Positions 14,688-23,277 of a stretch of 64,000 nt of DNA are shown in pieces. The stretch is from Nitrososphaerota archaeon (lineage in GTDB: Archaea; Thermoproteota; Nitrososphaeria; Nitrososphaerales; Nitrosopumilaceae): NCBI GenBank assembly GCA_022573895.1, contig JACZTB010000001.1, forward strand, positions 85,487 through 149,486. Direction: 5' to 3'. A program made the position numbers and the translations under genes. Each line of letters opens with the position of its first letter. Position 1 is the stretch's first letter. The notes beneath the pieces were generated by a model. It saw nothing but the letters and a program-made list of their open reading frames with translations. It made no database searches and was not told the DNA's origin.

Positions 14688-16079
14688 ATGACGTATGATA
14701 CTGTGATTACCGATTCACACATTATACTTCCTCAGGGAATATTGGATAAAAATATTATAATTGACGAGGGAAAAATTATCGGGTTTACAAATGATATTCC
14801 TGCTTGTGATAACAAAATCAATGGAAATGGATTAATCTCTATTCCTGGCCCAATTGATACTCATGTTCACTATGGTGTATATTCTCCAATTAATGAAGCA
14901 GCAAAAACTGAATCTTATGCTGCAGCAATTGGTGGAATAACTACTATGATGCGAATGCTTCGGTTGGGAGATTCATTTTCTAGCTCACTACAAGCTCAGC
15001 TTGACGCATCATCTCAAAGTCATTATATTGATTACGCAATTCATGCATCAGTTTTTAATTCTCAACAAATCAATGAGATGAATTTTTGTGTTGAAAAAGG
15101 AATCACATCTTTCAAAATTTACATGAATCTTGGTGGCGAAGTTGGTCATGTATACATGGATATGCCTCCAAACTCCTCCAAACTTATTACATCTCAAGTA
15201 GATGTTACTGATAAAATAGTTGAACAGGCTGTGAAGACTGCAGCTTCGCTTGGTTGTCCAATACTTGTTCATGCAGAAGACTATGAATCATGTGAATGTG
15301 GGATTAAAACTGCAAAAGAAAAAAAACAAGATGGGTTATCTGCTTGGTCTAATAGTCGTTCTCCTGAATCTGAGGCAAAAGCAATCAAGACTGTCTCAAA
15401 GTTTGGAAGAGATTATGGTTGTGTAATCTACTTTGCTCACATTGGTTCAGAGCGAGCACTAGCACAGATTAAAGAAGAGAGAAAACTTGGAACAAAAATT
15501 TTTGTTGAGACATGTCCTCATTATCTTACTTTATCTTATGAAAAACAAAAAGGATATCTTGCTAAGGTCATGCCTCCAATAAGAACAAAAAATGACAACA
15601 AGGCAGTTTGGAATGCTCTTTCTCAGAATCTAATTGATACTATTGGTACAGATCATGTTGCAAATCAACTAAAACTCAAACTAGCTGGAGATGATATTTG
15701 GGGAGCATTGGCAGGATTTCCAGGAATTGGAACAGTAATTCCAATATTGCTTAATGATGGTGTAAATCAAAACATAATAACACTTGAACAGTTTGTGCAA
15801 TTTACAAGTCAAAACGCTGCTAAAATTTTTGGAATGTATCCACAAAAAGGAACACTAGAAAAGAACTCTGATGCAGACATTACTATGATAGATTTGAAAA
15901 AAGAAAAAAAAATAACATCTGATTTGTTTGGAGGCTTTTCTGATTATATTGTATATGAAGGAATAAATCTAAAAGGATGGCCTGTTAAAACAATTGTTAG
16001 AGGAGAAATAGTTGCTGATGACTTTGAAATAATCGGAAAACTTGGTTATGGTAAACTAGTTGAACGAAAAATTAACTAA
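14688..16079 (+). CDS. Cyclic amidohydrolase (dihydroorotase/hydantoinase family)
   Basis: A 463-residue metal-dependent amidohydrolase. The first metal pair is H59 and H61 in GPIDTHVHYG; the bridging carboxylated lysine is at about 144 (TSFKIYMNL); further ligands are in PILVHAEDYE, YFAHIGSE and TIGTDH. The composite-domain strands (DADITMIDLKKEKKI) close the C-terminus. Family members hydrolyse dihydroorotate, hydantoins, dihydropyrimidines or allantoin. Length and the AED and GTDH motifs fit either a class I dihydroorotase or a dihydropyrimidinase. No other pyrimidine genes are beside it. Pcm follows 53 nt later. Confidence 0.85.
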   Translation: MTYDTVITDSHIILPQGILDKNIIIDEGKIIGFTNDIPACDNKINGNGLISIPGPIDTHVHYGVYSPINEAAKTESYAAAIGGITTMMRMLRLGDSFSSSLQAQLDASSQSHYIDYAIHASVFNSQQINEMNFCVEKGITSFKIYMNLGGEVGHVYMDMPPNSSKLITSQVDVTDKIVEQAVKTAASLGCPILVHAEDYESCECGIKTAKEKKQDGLSAWSNSRSPESEAKAIKTVSKFGRDYGCVIYFAHIGSERALAQIKEERKLGTKIFVETCPHYLTLSYEKQKGYLAKVMPPIRTKNDNKAVWNALSQNLIDTIGTDHVANQLKLKLAGDDIWGALAGFPGIGTVIPILLNDGVNQNIITLEQFVQFTSQNAAKIFGMYPQKGTLEKNSDADITMIDLKKEKKITSDLFGGFSDYIVYEGINLKGWPVKTIVRGEIVADDFEIIGKLGYGKLVERKIN

Positions 16080-16132
16080 TTTTCAAAATAACAAAATTGG
16101 GTTTAAATGATAAAAAATAATATCTATATTAT

Positions 16133-16801
16133 ATGAATAGAATTAAAATTGAAAAAAAATATCAGATAGCATTAAATGATTTAATCAGTTCTTTGAGAGA
16201 CTCAGGTTTTCTTAATGATTATAACGTTGAAAATGCATTTAGAAATATTCCTAGACATGAATTTGTCCAAACATCAGAACTAGATAGAGCATATTACAAT
16301 GAACCTCTCTCAATTATGAAAAACCAGACCATTTCTCAACCAGGAGTTGTATCAAGAATGACAGAGTGGTTAGATATTAAGAATGGACAAAAAATTCTTG
16401 AGATTGGTACTGGTTCTGCTTGGCAGACTGCAATTCTTTCTTACTTGGCAGGAACGGGAACTGTTTATTCTGTTGAAAGACATCCAGAACTAGTAAAATT
16501 TGCAAGAGAAAATTTAGAAAAATTCAAACTGGATAACACCCATGTGATTTTAGGTGATGGCAGTTTGGGTTATCCACAAGCATCACCTTATGATAGAATC
16601 ATAATTACTGCAGCATGCACAGAAATTCCTTTACCATTACTTGAACAACTAAGTGAAAATGGGCTGATAATTGCACCTGTGGGGGACTCTTCTCAGTCTT
16701 TAGTTTTGCTGAAAAAAACTTCTGGAGGTATTGTTAAAATTAAAAACGAATCACACTATGTTTTTGTCCCACTACTTGGAAAATTTGGCAAAAAAGTGTA
16801 G
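16133..16801 (+). CDS. pcm: Protein-L-isoaspartate O-methyltransferase
   Basis: A 222-residue SAM-dependent methyltransferase that repairs isoaspartyl residues in aged proteins. Motifs include IPRHEFV, the active-site loop QTISQPGVVSRM, the SAM site ILEIGTGSAWQTAILSYLAG and VYSVERHPEL. Full length for the family. ATG start in an AT-rich context. It is convergent with rpiA. Confidence 0.93.
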   Translation: MNRIKIEKKYQIALNDLISSLRDSGFLNDYNVENAFRNIPRHEFVQTSELDRAYYNEPLSIMKNQTISQPGVVSRMTEWLDIKNGQKILEIGTGSAWQTAILSYLAGTGTVYSVERHPELVKFARENLEKFKLDNTHVILGDGSLGYPQASPYDRIIITAACTEIPLPLLEQLSENGLIIAPVGDSSQSLVLLKKTSGGIVKIKNESHYVFVPLLGKFGKKV

Positions 16802-16816
16802 ATTTTTAGAAAAACT

Positions 16817-17491
16817 CTAGAGAATATCAAACTTACCACCTGTTTTGGCTCTATAAATTACATCTGGCTTTCTAAGAAAAATTCCAGATTCCAGAACTCC
16901 AGTTGTTTGTTTTATTTTTTGAGTAAGTACTTTTGGATTTTTTATCGTTCCAAAATTACAATCCAAAATTATGTTACCATTTTCTGTAAAAAATGTATAG
17001 CCTCTATCTAATGAACGTAGTTGTGCTGTTCCTCCTAGTTTTTTGATAGAATTTATTACTAAATTTCTAGCAGATGGATGAACTTCTACTGGAACAGTTC
17101 TCGTAAAATTTTTTACAAACTTTGTTTTGTCTGCCATGACTACAACTTTTTTTGCAAGATTAAATAAAATATTTTCTCGCAGTAAAGCACCTCCTCCACC
17201 TTTGATTACAAATTTTTGAGAATTAATTTGATCTGCACCATCAAATACAACATCAATGTGGTCTACTTGATCAGCTTCTATTAGAGGTATTCCCACTTTT
17301 TCTGCAACTAATTTGATTTGTAGCGAAGTTGGAATTCCTTTAATGTTGTAACCTTTTAGTTTGATTAATTTTCCAAGTGACTTTACAAATACAGTAGCGG
17401 CTCTACCACTGCCTAATCCAATTACATAATCATCTTTAACAAATTTTAGTGCATTATTTGATAATGCCAAAATGGCATCATCAAAAGACAA
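16817..17491 (-). CDS. rpiA: Ribose-5-phosphate isomerase A
   Basis: A 224-residue enzyme interconverting ribose 5-phosphate and ribulose 5-phosphate. Signature motifs: VIGLGSGRAATVFV near the N-terminus, DVVFDGADQINSQKFVIKGGGGALLREN and VMADKTKFV, with the catalytic acid and lysine in the standard places. Length is normal. Its start directly abuts the stop of the coiled-coil gene upstream, so they are one transcript. Confidence 0.95.
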   Translation of the reverse strand: MSFDDAILALSNNALKFVKDDYVIGLGSGRAATVFVKSLGKLIKLKGYNIKGIPTSLQIKLVAEKVGIPLIEADQVDHIDVVFDGADQINSQKFVIKGGGGALLRENILFNLAKKVVVMADKTKFVKNFTRTVPVEVHPSARNLVINSIKKLGGTAQLRSLDRGYTFFTENGNIILDCNFGTIKNPKVLTQKIKQTTGVLESGIFLRKPDVIYRAKTGGKFDIL

Positions 17492-18424
17492 TTACTCTAC
17501 CTCTGCCTGATCAAGCTTTGACATAACTTTTGCGATACTTTCTTTGATTTTATCTAAATCATCTGCATCATTATCAAAGTCATCATCTATTGTTATTGGT
17601 TTTTGTTCTGGTTCTGGGAGTGCCTTGTACTCTGTAATCTTTGCAACTTCTTTGTTAATGTCAGGCTTAGTTTCTAATACTGGCTCTGCTTTTGGTGTAA
17701 CTGACTGAATAATCTCAATTTTATCTTCCACTTTTGGTCTTGGCTGAATAATTTCTTGGATTATCTCTTCTTTTGGTTTGATTATTTCAGGCTGTGTTAC
17801 CTTTGGCTGTGGCATTGGATTTACAATCTCTTGTTTTGATTCCTTTTTTGAAATATTTGTTAAAGTAGTTAATTCAAATGATTGCTTGAATCTTGCTGGA
17901 GGAATTACAATTGGCTCCATCTTTGTTTCTTTTGGTTTCTCAAAATTGAATGGTTTTGATGTATTTTGTTTTGATTCTTGATTTTTTATTTCTGATTCTT
18001 TTGTCTTTGGCGTTTCAATTTTTGTACTTGCCAACTTTGATGATATCTCATACAATCTATCATCTAGTTTTGATAATTTTTGATCCATCAAAGTAATCAA
18101 ACCATCACCTACTGGACCCAAGTCTGGATGTTTACTTGCTTGCTCAAGTTTTTCTAGTTTAGCTAAAACAATTCCTAATTGGTGTTGATATCTTAGTAAC
18201 AGTTTGTCCTTTTGAATTTTGGAAAATTCAGAGTCTGCCTGGTATAATCTTGAAATTGTTTTAGTCAGAATATCTTTTTCAATTCTTAGAGAACTAATTT
18301 GACTTTTAATGTGTGAACTAGCGCCAAGACTGAGCAATTGATTTTTGTTTCTTGGTAATCTTCGTACAGCAACGGCTGTAGCTACACCAGCTAATGAACT
18401 AAGAATAAGAACAATTTCTTGCAT
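17492..18424 (-). CDS. Membrane-anchored coiled-coil protein
   Basis: A 310-residue protein with one N-terminal hydrophobic segment (about 3-20, IVLILSSLAGVATAVAV), a coiled-coil part (about 35-130) and a long low-complexity region rich in K, E, P, I and Q (about 135-290), ending in an acidic helix. I see no enzyme motif. The form is that of an anchored scaffold or spacer protein. It abuts L37e upstream and rpiA downstream with no gap, so it is in the same operon. The function is unknown. Confidence 0.65.
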   Translation of the reverse strand: MQEIVLILSSLAGVATAVAVRRLPRNKNQLLSLGASSHIKSQISSLRIEKDILTKTISRLYQADSEFSKIQKDKLLLRYQHQLGIVLAKLEKLEQASKHPDLGPVGDGLITLMDQKLSKLDDRLYEISSKLASTKIETPKTKESEIKNQESKQNTSKPFNFEKPKETKMEPIVIPPARFKQSFELTTLTNISKKESKQEIVNPMPQPKVTQPEIIKPKEEIIQEIIQPRPKVEDKIEIIQSVTPKAEPVLETKPDINKEVAKITEYKALPEPEQKPITIDDDFDNDADDLDKIKESIAKVMSKLDQAEVE

Positions 18425-18592
18425 CTATGTATACCATTTAATCCAGGAATACTTTCTGCGTTTGGCCTCTGGGAATCCACAACTTGCACATTTGTGATGA
18501 CGTTTATGAAGCGAGTTTTTACCACATCTTCTACATCTGATGTGAACTTTTTTCTTTGTAAAACCACCCATGGAAGTTGTACCTTTTACCAT
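18425..18592 (-). CDS. rpl37e: 50S ribosomal protein L37e
   Basis: A 55-residue frame: [20 protein letters not shown] followed by [19 protein letters not shown]. The two CxxC pairs form the zinc finger of L37e, and the N-terminal GTTSMGGF and basic HKRHHK are family hallmarks. It begins 10 nt after the LSm stop; the LSm-L37e pair is conserved in archaea. Confidence 0.95.
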   Translation of the reverse strand: MVKGTTSMGGFTKKKVHIRCRRCGKNSLHKRHHKCASCGFPEAKRRKYSWIKWYT

Positions 18593-18602
18593 CTCAAATC
18601 AC

Positions 18603-18839
18603 CTATTTCTTTGGTGGTGGTGGAGATATCATAACTACATTATCTCCTCTAACTACAATGGTTCCAAGGCCTTTAGAATCGCCTTCAGCAGGGATTTCCT
18701 CTGAAGAATCGAGTAGCAGGTTCATGTGTTGGTCAAAACCAAGTAGATTACCTCTAATTGTCTTGTTTCCTTTGAGTTTTACCAATACTACTTCATTGAT
18801 ACTCTCATCCAATACTTTTACTGCCATATCAACGGACAT
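18603..18839 (-). CDS. Sm-like archaeal protein (LSm)
   Basis: A 78-residue Sm-fold protein. Sm1 motif: [28 protein letters not shown]; Sm2 motif: [15 protein letters not shown]. It forms a heptameric ring that binds U-rich RNA. First gene of the cluster LSm, L37e, coiled-coil, rpiA. ATG start; the C-terminus is a short proline run. Confidence 0.95.
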   Translation of the reverse strand: MSVDMAVKVLDESINEVVLVKLKGNKTIRGNLLGFDQHMNLLLDSSEEIPAEGDSKGLGTIVVRGDNVVMISPPPPKK

Positions 18840-18896
18840 CTATTTCACTTATTGACTTTGATATTGAGGGATTATATTAAAATTTCATTGGTGAAA

Positions 18897-19619
18897 TTAA
18901 GAGCTATGCTCAGTAAGGCAAGTTTGACACTTTTTTCCTAGATTTTTAAGGATTTCAGCTAAAATTACTTGTCCGTCCTTCTTTGTAGCTTTTGTAGGAT
19001 CGCCCCAAATTCCATTTTTGGCAGCTTTGGGAAATGATTGATTAGCTAGTTTTCCAAGTGTTTTGATTTCTTGCTTTGTCATTCCATCTGTGATTAATCC
19101 TTTCTTCGCTAATTTCATTTTGATATTTTTTGAAATTGCTAACATCAATGATGTCTCTACAAATCCTGCATGATCAAACTCTCTTTTCAAAAAATACCAA
19201 TAGGATAATGAAAACACTTTGAGCTTGTTTTTTGAAAGTTTTTCAAGTTTCACATCAATATTTTTGATTGATTTTAGATTTCCATGATGTCCATTAATTA
19301 TGAAAACTGTTTTGATGTTATTTGCTAAAAGTGATGAACACAAATCAGTTAGAACAGTACGTAAAGTTGATTCTCTGATACTTAAATTAAAAAATGGTGC
19401 ATGCTCAAATGAAACTCCATAGGTAAGTGTTGGAAGAAGAAGATATCCTTTCATTTCAGATAGTTTTTTTGATACTTCAGTTACAATATCTGAGTCAGTT
19501 GATATAGGCAAATGTGGGCCGTGTTGCTCTATTGAACCAATTGGAATTACTGCCACTTGTTTTTTCTTTTTAATTAATTTTCTAAGACTAGGATCAAATT
19601 GGGTTTTGATATCTACCAT
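18897..19619 (-). CDS. Creatininase-family amidohydrolase (ArfB-like)
   Basis: A 240-residue metal-dependent amidohydrolase. Metal ligands are in PIGSIEQHGPHLPISTD (E and H, then D), INGHHGN and GFVETSLML. In archaea a member of this family, ArfB, removes formate from the ring-opened GTP product on the way to riboflavin and F420, and ammonia-oxidising archaea make F420, so ArfB is a good guess. Creatininase or MftE-like activity is the alternative. It follows PurU by 5 nt, so the two are co-transcribed; both reactions would release formate. Confidence 0.75.
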   Translation of the reverse strand: MVDIKTQFDPSLRKLIKKKKQVAVIPIGSIEQHGPHLPISTDSDIVTEVSKKLSEMKGYLLLPTLTYGVSFEHAPFFNLSIRESTLRTVLTDLCSSLLANNIKTVFIINGHHGNLKSIKNIDVKLEKLSKNKLKVFSLSYWYFLKREFDHAGFVETSLMLAISKNIKMKLAKKGLITDGMTKQEIKTLGKLANQSFPKAAKNGIWGDPTKATKKDGQVILAEILKNLGKKCQTCLTEHSS

Positions 19620-19624
19620 TTAAT

Positions 19625-20467
19625 TCACTTGGATTTGATGTGAACCTTTCTCCAACGAACTTCGAGTTTGTTTTCTAGATGCATTTTCATTGCTTTAAGC
19701 AATGTATATGCTTCTAGTCTTTGTCCTTTTGCCTTAATTTTTTCTAATGAATCATTTGGATCCACTTCGAACGAATCTTGGAAAATGATTGGTCCTTGAT
19801 CTAAGTTTTCTGTAACATAATGTGCAGTTACTCCAATAATTTTTGTACCTCTTTCATAAGCTTGTTCATATGCTAGTGCTCCTGGGAAAGCTGGTAATAA
19901 TGCTGGATGAATGTTGATAATTCTGTTTGGATATCTCCAAACAAAGTTAGGGCTAAGAATTCTCATGTATCTTGCAAGCGAGATTAAATCAATCTCATAT
20001 TTTTTACATATTTCAATAATTTTCTCTTCTGCCTTTTGCTGATCTTTCTCTTGTACTAAAACAAATGGGATCTTTGCTTTCTTTACCAATTGTACAAGTG
20101 TCTTTTCTGTACCAACTATTACTGATATTTTTCCTTTGAGTGATTTTGCATTACCAAGAATTGTTTTTAGGCAAAGTGACTCTTTAGTTACAAATACTGC
20201 AATATTTTTCTGTGAATTTGTTTCATGATGCGTATTTACATCCATCTTTTCTTTTTTTGCTAAACTTTGTATTTCTACATCAAATCTTTTTACATCAATT
20301 GTTTTTGAAAAGGACACTTCTAGATACATTCCAAAAAGACCTTTGATCACATTTTGGTTTACTTTCTCAATGTTTCCAGCTTTTGAAAATACAAAATTTG
20401 TAAATGCAGCTACAATTCCTTCTCTGTCTTTTCCAACTACTGTAATTCCAATTACTGTCTTTTTCAT
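19625..20467 (-). CDS. purU: Formyltetrahydrofolate deformylase
   Basis: A 280-residue protein from ATG 20467 (MKKTVIGITVVGKDREGIVA), the normal length; a further ATG nine codons upstream is less likely. The N-terminal ACT domain (about 1-80) is followed by a formyltransferase fold with the catalytic N-H-D set: RIINIHPALLP and NLDQGPII. It hydrolyses 10-formyl-THF to formate and THF. The N-terminal ACT domain separates it from PurN. Directly upstream of the ArfB-like gene. Confidence 0.85.
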   Translation of the reverse strand: MKKTVIGITVVGKDREGIVAAFTNFVFSKAGNIEKVNQNVIKGLFGMYLEVSFSKTIDVKRFDVEIQSLAKKEKMDVNTHHETNSQKNIAVFVTKESLCLKTILGNAKSLKGKISVIVGTEKTLVQLVKKAKIPFVLVQEKDQQKAEEKIIEICKKYEIDLISLARYMRILSPNFVWRYPNRIINIHPALLPAFPGALAYEQAYERGTKIIGVTAHYVTENLDQGPIIFQDSFEVDPNDSLEKIKAKGQRLEAYTLLKAMKMHLENKLEVRWRKVHIKSK

Positions 20468-20522
20468 GACTTTGTTTGTTGAGAATTTTCTCATTATTAA
20501 TCATTCACAGAAATCACAAAGG

Positions 20523-20607
20523 TGCGGGAGGTGGGATTCGAACCCACGAACTCCTAAGAGATAGGGTCCTAAGCCCTACGCCTTTGACCAGGCTGGGCGA
20601 CTCCCGC
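20523..20607 (-). tRNA. tRNA-Leu (anticodon TAG)
   Basis: The reverse strand gives acceptor gcgggag/ctcccgc, an anticodon stem around loop cttagga (anticodon TAG), a long class II variable arm (tctcttaggagttc) and a T-arm gtgggttcgaatcccac. Discriminator A, no encoded CCA, no intron. Confidence 0.93.
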
Positions 20608-20654
20608 AACGGACATGCTATTAAACACAAATTTATCTATTATTGAATAATATT

Positions 20655-22001
20655 ATGGCAAAATTTTTTGGAACTAATGGAATTCGTGGAGTATTCTCTG
20701 AAGACTTTACATTAGAATTTGTTTATGATATGACTTTAGCTATTGGAACTTACTTTGAAAGAGGTCTAATACTGATTGGTTTTGATGGAAGAGAATCAAG
20801 TCCAGTAATTTCTAAAGTTGTAAGTTCTGCTTTTAATTCAATAGGAATTAATTGTAATGTTGCAGGAATTATTCCAACTCCGTGTCTTGAATATGCAGTA
20901 AAGACTTTGGGATATTCTGGTGGAATAATGATCACCGCATCTCACAATCCTCCTCAATACAATGGAATCAAACCTGTTGCAAAGGATGGAGTTGAGATTT
21001 CACGAGAAGATGAATTAGTAATTGAAGATATCTATCTGCAAAAGAATTGGATTAGAGATACAGAAAATTGGGGCACAACAGGAAAAGAAGAAAAAGCAAT
21101 TGAGACATATCTTAAAGGAATTATATCTCAAGTTGATTCTAAATTAATAGAATCAAAAAATTTCAAAGTTGTTTTAGATTTGGGAAATGGTGCACAAACA
21201 GTTTCTGCACCTAATTTTTGTAAAATGATGCAATGTGAAACACTTCTTATTAATCGCAATATTGATGGAAACTTTCCAGGACGTGGACCAGAACCAACAC
21301 CACAAAATCTTTCAGAACTTTCCAAGACTGTAACAGAAAATAATGCTGATTTTGGAATTGCGTTTGATGGAGATGGAGATCGAAGTATTTTTTGTGATAA
21401 TCAAGGCAATATCTTAACTGGTGACAAATCTGCACTAGTCCTTACTCAGTATATCTTAAAAAAAAACCCAAACTCTTTGATTGTAACTTGTTTAAACTCG
21501 GGTTCTAATATTGAAGTTTTAGCTGATAAATTTAATTCAGAAGTTATTCGCACCAAAGTGGGCAGTATTGAAGTATCAAGAAAGATGGTTCATACTGATG
21601 CGTTAATAGGATTTGAAGAAAATGGTGGATTCATGTATGGAAAGCATAATCAGGTCAGGGATGGTTGTATGACTTTGGCATTAATGCTTGACCTTTTGGC
21701 TACAGGAAAATCTCTATCAGATGAGATTGCCAGTTTGCCTCCTTCTTTTACTACAAAAGATAAGATTTCATGTTCTCCTGAAAATGTTTCAAAACTGATT
21801 TCTTCACTAAAAGAAGAATTTCCAAGTTCTGATACAACTGATGGTATCAAAATTTCAATTGATCCTAAAAACTGGGTAATGATTCGACCTAGTGGAACAG
21901 AACCAATTGTCAGAGTCTATGCAGAAGCTGAAAGTCAAGAGAAACTAGACGCTTTAATGTCTGAATATCTCAAGATAGTAAAGTCAATCATTTCCCGATA
22001 A
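20655..22001 (+). CDS. Phosphohexomutase (phosphoglucosamine/phosphomannomutase type)
   Basis: A 448-residue alpha-D-phosphohexomutase. I start at ATG 20655 (MAKFFGTNGIRG), since GTNGIRG is the normal N-terminus; the TTG four codons earlier is less likely. The catalytic serine is in GGIMITASHNPPQYNGIK, the Mg site is FDGDGDRS, the sugar loop GFEENGGFMYG, and the phosphate site RPSGTEPIVR. Such enzymes make glucosamine-1-P, mannose-1-P or glucose-1-P for glycans. The substrate cannot be fixed from sequence alone; archaeal GlmM is the likeliest. Confidence 0.88.
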   Translation: MAKFFGTNGIRGVFSEDFTLEFVYDMTLAIGTYFERGLILIGFDGRESSPVISKVVSSAFNSIGINCNVAGIIPTPCLEYAVKTLGYSGGIMITASHNPPQYNGIKPVAKDGVEISREDELVIEDIYLQKNWIRDTENWGTTGKEEKAIETYLKGIISQVDSKLIESKNFKVVLDLGNGAQTVSAPNFCKMMQCETLLINRNIDGNFPGRGPEPTPQNLSELSKTVTENNADFGIAFDGDGDRSIFCDNQGNILTGDKSALVLTQYILKKNPNSLIVTCLNSGSNIEVLADKFNSEVIRTKVGSIEVSRKMVHTDALIGFEENGGFMYGKHNQVRDGCMTLALMLDLLATGKSLSDEIASLPPSFTTKDKISCSPENVSKLISSLKEEFPSSDTTDGIKISIDPKNWVMIRPSGTEPIVRVYAEAESQEKLDALMSEYLKIVKSIISR

Positions 22002-22062
22002 CACTTTTAATACCATCCGTATCGATTGAGAGAATGGAGAATGAACCCTAGGGTGACGAAGT

Positions 22063-22449
22063 ATGGCAAAACCTTATTACGTTAAATTTGAGACGCCAGA
22101 GGACCTCGTAAGTCCAATTTTAGAGGCACTTAGAGTAGCAGCTACTAGTGGTAAAGTCAAGAAAGGAACCAACGAAGCCACCAAGGCAATCGAACGTGGT
22201 TCTAGCAAACTAATCGTTATAGCCGAAGATGTTGAACCACCAGAGGTAGTAGCTCATCTTCCAATTCTATGTGAGGAACAAGGTGCAGCATTTGTATTTG
22301 TTCCAACTAAGAAAGAATTAGGCAATTCACTAGGTATTGAGATTACTTCAGCAGCTGCAGCAATTTTGGATGCTGGTGATGCACAACACATAGTAGATCA
22401 AATTGTAGCAACAATTGCTAAAATCAAAGGTGGCAAGACTGATCAATGA
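22063..22449 (+). CDS. rpl7ae: Ribosomal protein L7Ae
   Basis: A 128-residue k-turn-binding protein ([30 protein letters not shown]), part of the 50S subunit and also of box C/D and H/ACA RNPs and RNase P. First gene of a five-gene translation operon that runs to aIF5B; the next start overlaps its stop by 4 nt. The leader carries short TGA and GA elements (see findings) that could act in autoregulation, as known for other archaeal L7Ae. Confidence 0.96.
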   Translation: MAKPYYVKFETPEDLVSPILEALRVAATSGKVKKGTNEATKAIERGSSKLIVIAEDVEPPEVVAHLPILCEEQGAAFVFVPTKKELGNSLGIEITSAAAAILDAGDAQHIVDQIVATIAKIKGGKTDQ

Positions 22450-22658
22450 GCTCTACAACTGATCAAGTAGTTCAATCTGAAATTATTCAAATTGTTGGAC
22501 GAACTGGTATTGCTGGTGAAGTAATTCAAGTAAGAGTTAAAGTTCTTACAGGAAATGATAAAGGAAGAATTCTTACAAGAAATGTCAAAGGTTCTATTAG
22601 AGTGGGAGAAATTCTAATGCTAAGAGAAACAGAGAGAGAAGCAAAGAAGATCAAATAG
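22446..22658 (+). CDS. rps28e: 30S ribosomal protein S28e
   Basis: A 70-residue protein with the OB-fold pattern [20 protein letters not shown] and the conserved C-terminus [14 protein letters not shown]. Length is normal. Overlaps L7Ae by 4 nt (ATGA), so translation is coupled. Confidence 0.95.
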   Translation: MSSTTDQVVQSEIIQIVGRTGIAGEVIQVRVKVLTGNDKGRILTRNVKGSIRVGEILMLRETEREAKKIK

Positions 22659-22666
22659 GTGATTAG

Positions 22667-22867
22667 ATGAGTCTTTTAGCAAAACCTTGTAGTTTCTGTG
22701 ATAGGCCTGTTCCAAAAGGTTCTGGTACTATGCTTGCTAAAAATGATGGAACTGTTCTATGGTTTTGTTCTTCAAAATGTAAAAAAAATGCACTAGTTCT
22801 AAAACGTGATCCAAGAAAATTAAAGTGGACCAAGAAACACGTTAAAGGCGGAATTAGAAAGAAGTAA
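22667..22867 (+). CDS. rpl24e: 50S ribosomal protein L24e
   Basis: A 66-residue zinc protein: CSFCDRPVPKGSGTMLAKNDGTVLWFCSSKC, the FCS/KC treble-clef of L24e, then a basic tail with WTKKH. It follows S28e by 8 nt with GTGATTAG as spacer, in the same operon. Confidence 0.95.
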   Translation: MSLLAKPCSFCDRPVPKGSGTMLAKNDGTVLWFCSSKCKKNALVLKRDPRKLKWTKKHVKGGIRKK

Positions 22868-22869
22868 AA

Positions 22870-23271
22870 TTGACTGAAAAAACCCTGTTCATTGTAAAGC
22901 CAGATGCAGTAGCTAGAAATCTAGTTGGCAAAATTATCTCAAGATTTGAAAGAAAAGGATTCAAAATTTTGAAACTAAAAATGTTTACATTTACTCAAGA
23001 ACAAGCAGAGAAATTCTATGATGTGCACAAAGACAAACCATTCTTTGGTGAATTGACATCATTTATCACATCCGGACCTGTAGTTGCAACAATTATTGAA
23101 GGAAACAATGCAATTGCTACTACTAGAATTATGATTGGAGCAACTAAATCATTTGAAGCAGAACCTGGTTCCATTAGAGGAGACTTTGGGTTAGGATTAA
23201 GTGATAATATTATTCATGCATCAGATTCACAAGAAAGTTTTGATCACGAATCGAGGGTAGCATTTGAGTGA
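22870..23271 (+). CDS. ndk: Nucleoside diphosphate kinase
   Basis: A 133-residue enzyme that balances NTP pools. It starts at TTG (TEKTLFIVKPDAVARNLVG); no ATG fits. Active-site motifs: KPDAV near the N-terminus, ATTRIMIGAT, and the phosphohistidine in NIIHASDS. It is 2 nt after L24e and 6 nt before aIF5B. The neighbour set L7Ae-S28e-L24e-Ndk-aIF5B is classic for archaea. Confidence 0.95.
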   Translation: MTEKTLFIVKPDAVARNLVGKIISRFERKGFKILKLKMFTFTQEQAEKFYDVHKDKPFFGELTSFITSGPVVATIIEGNNAIATTRIMIGATKSFEAEPGSIRGDFGLGLSDNIIHASDSQESFDHESRVAFE

Positions 23272-23277
23272 TCTGAT

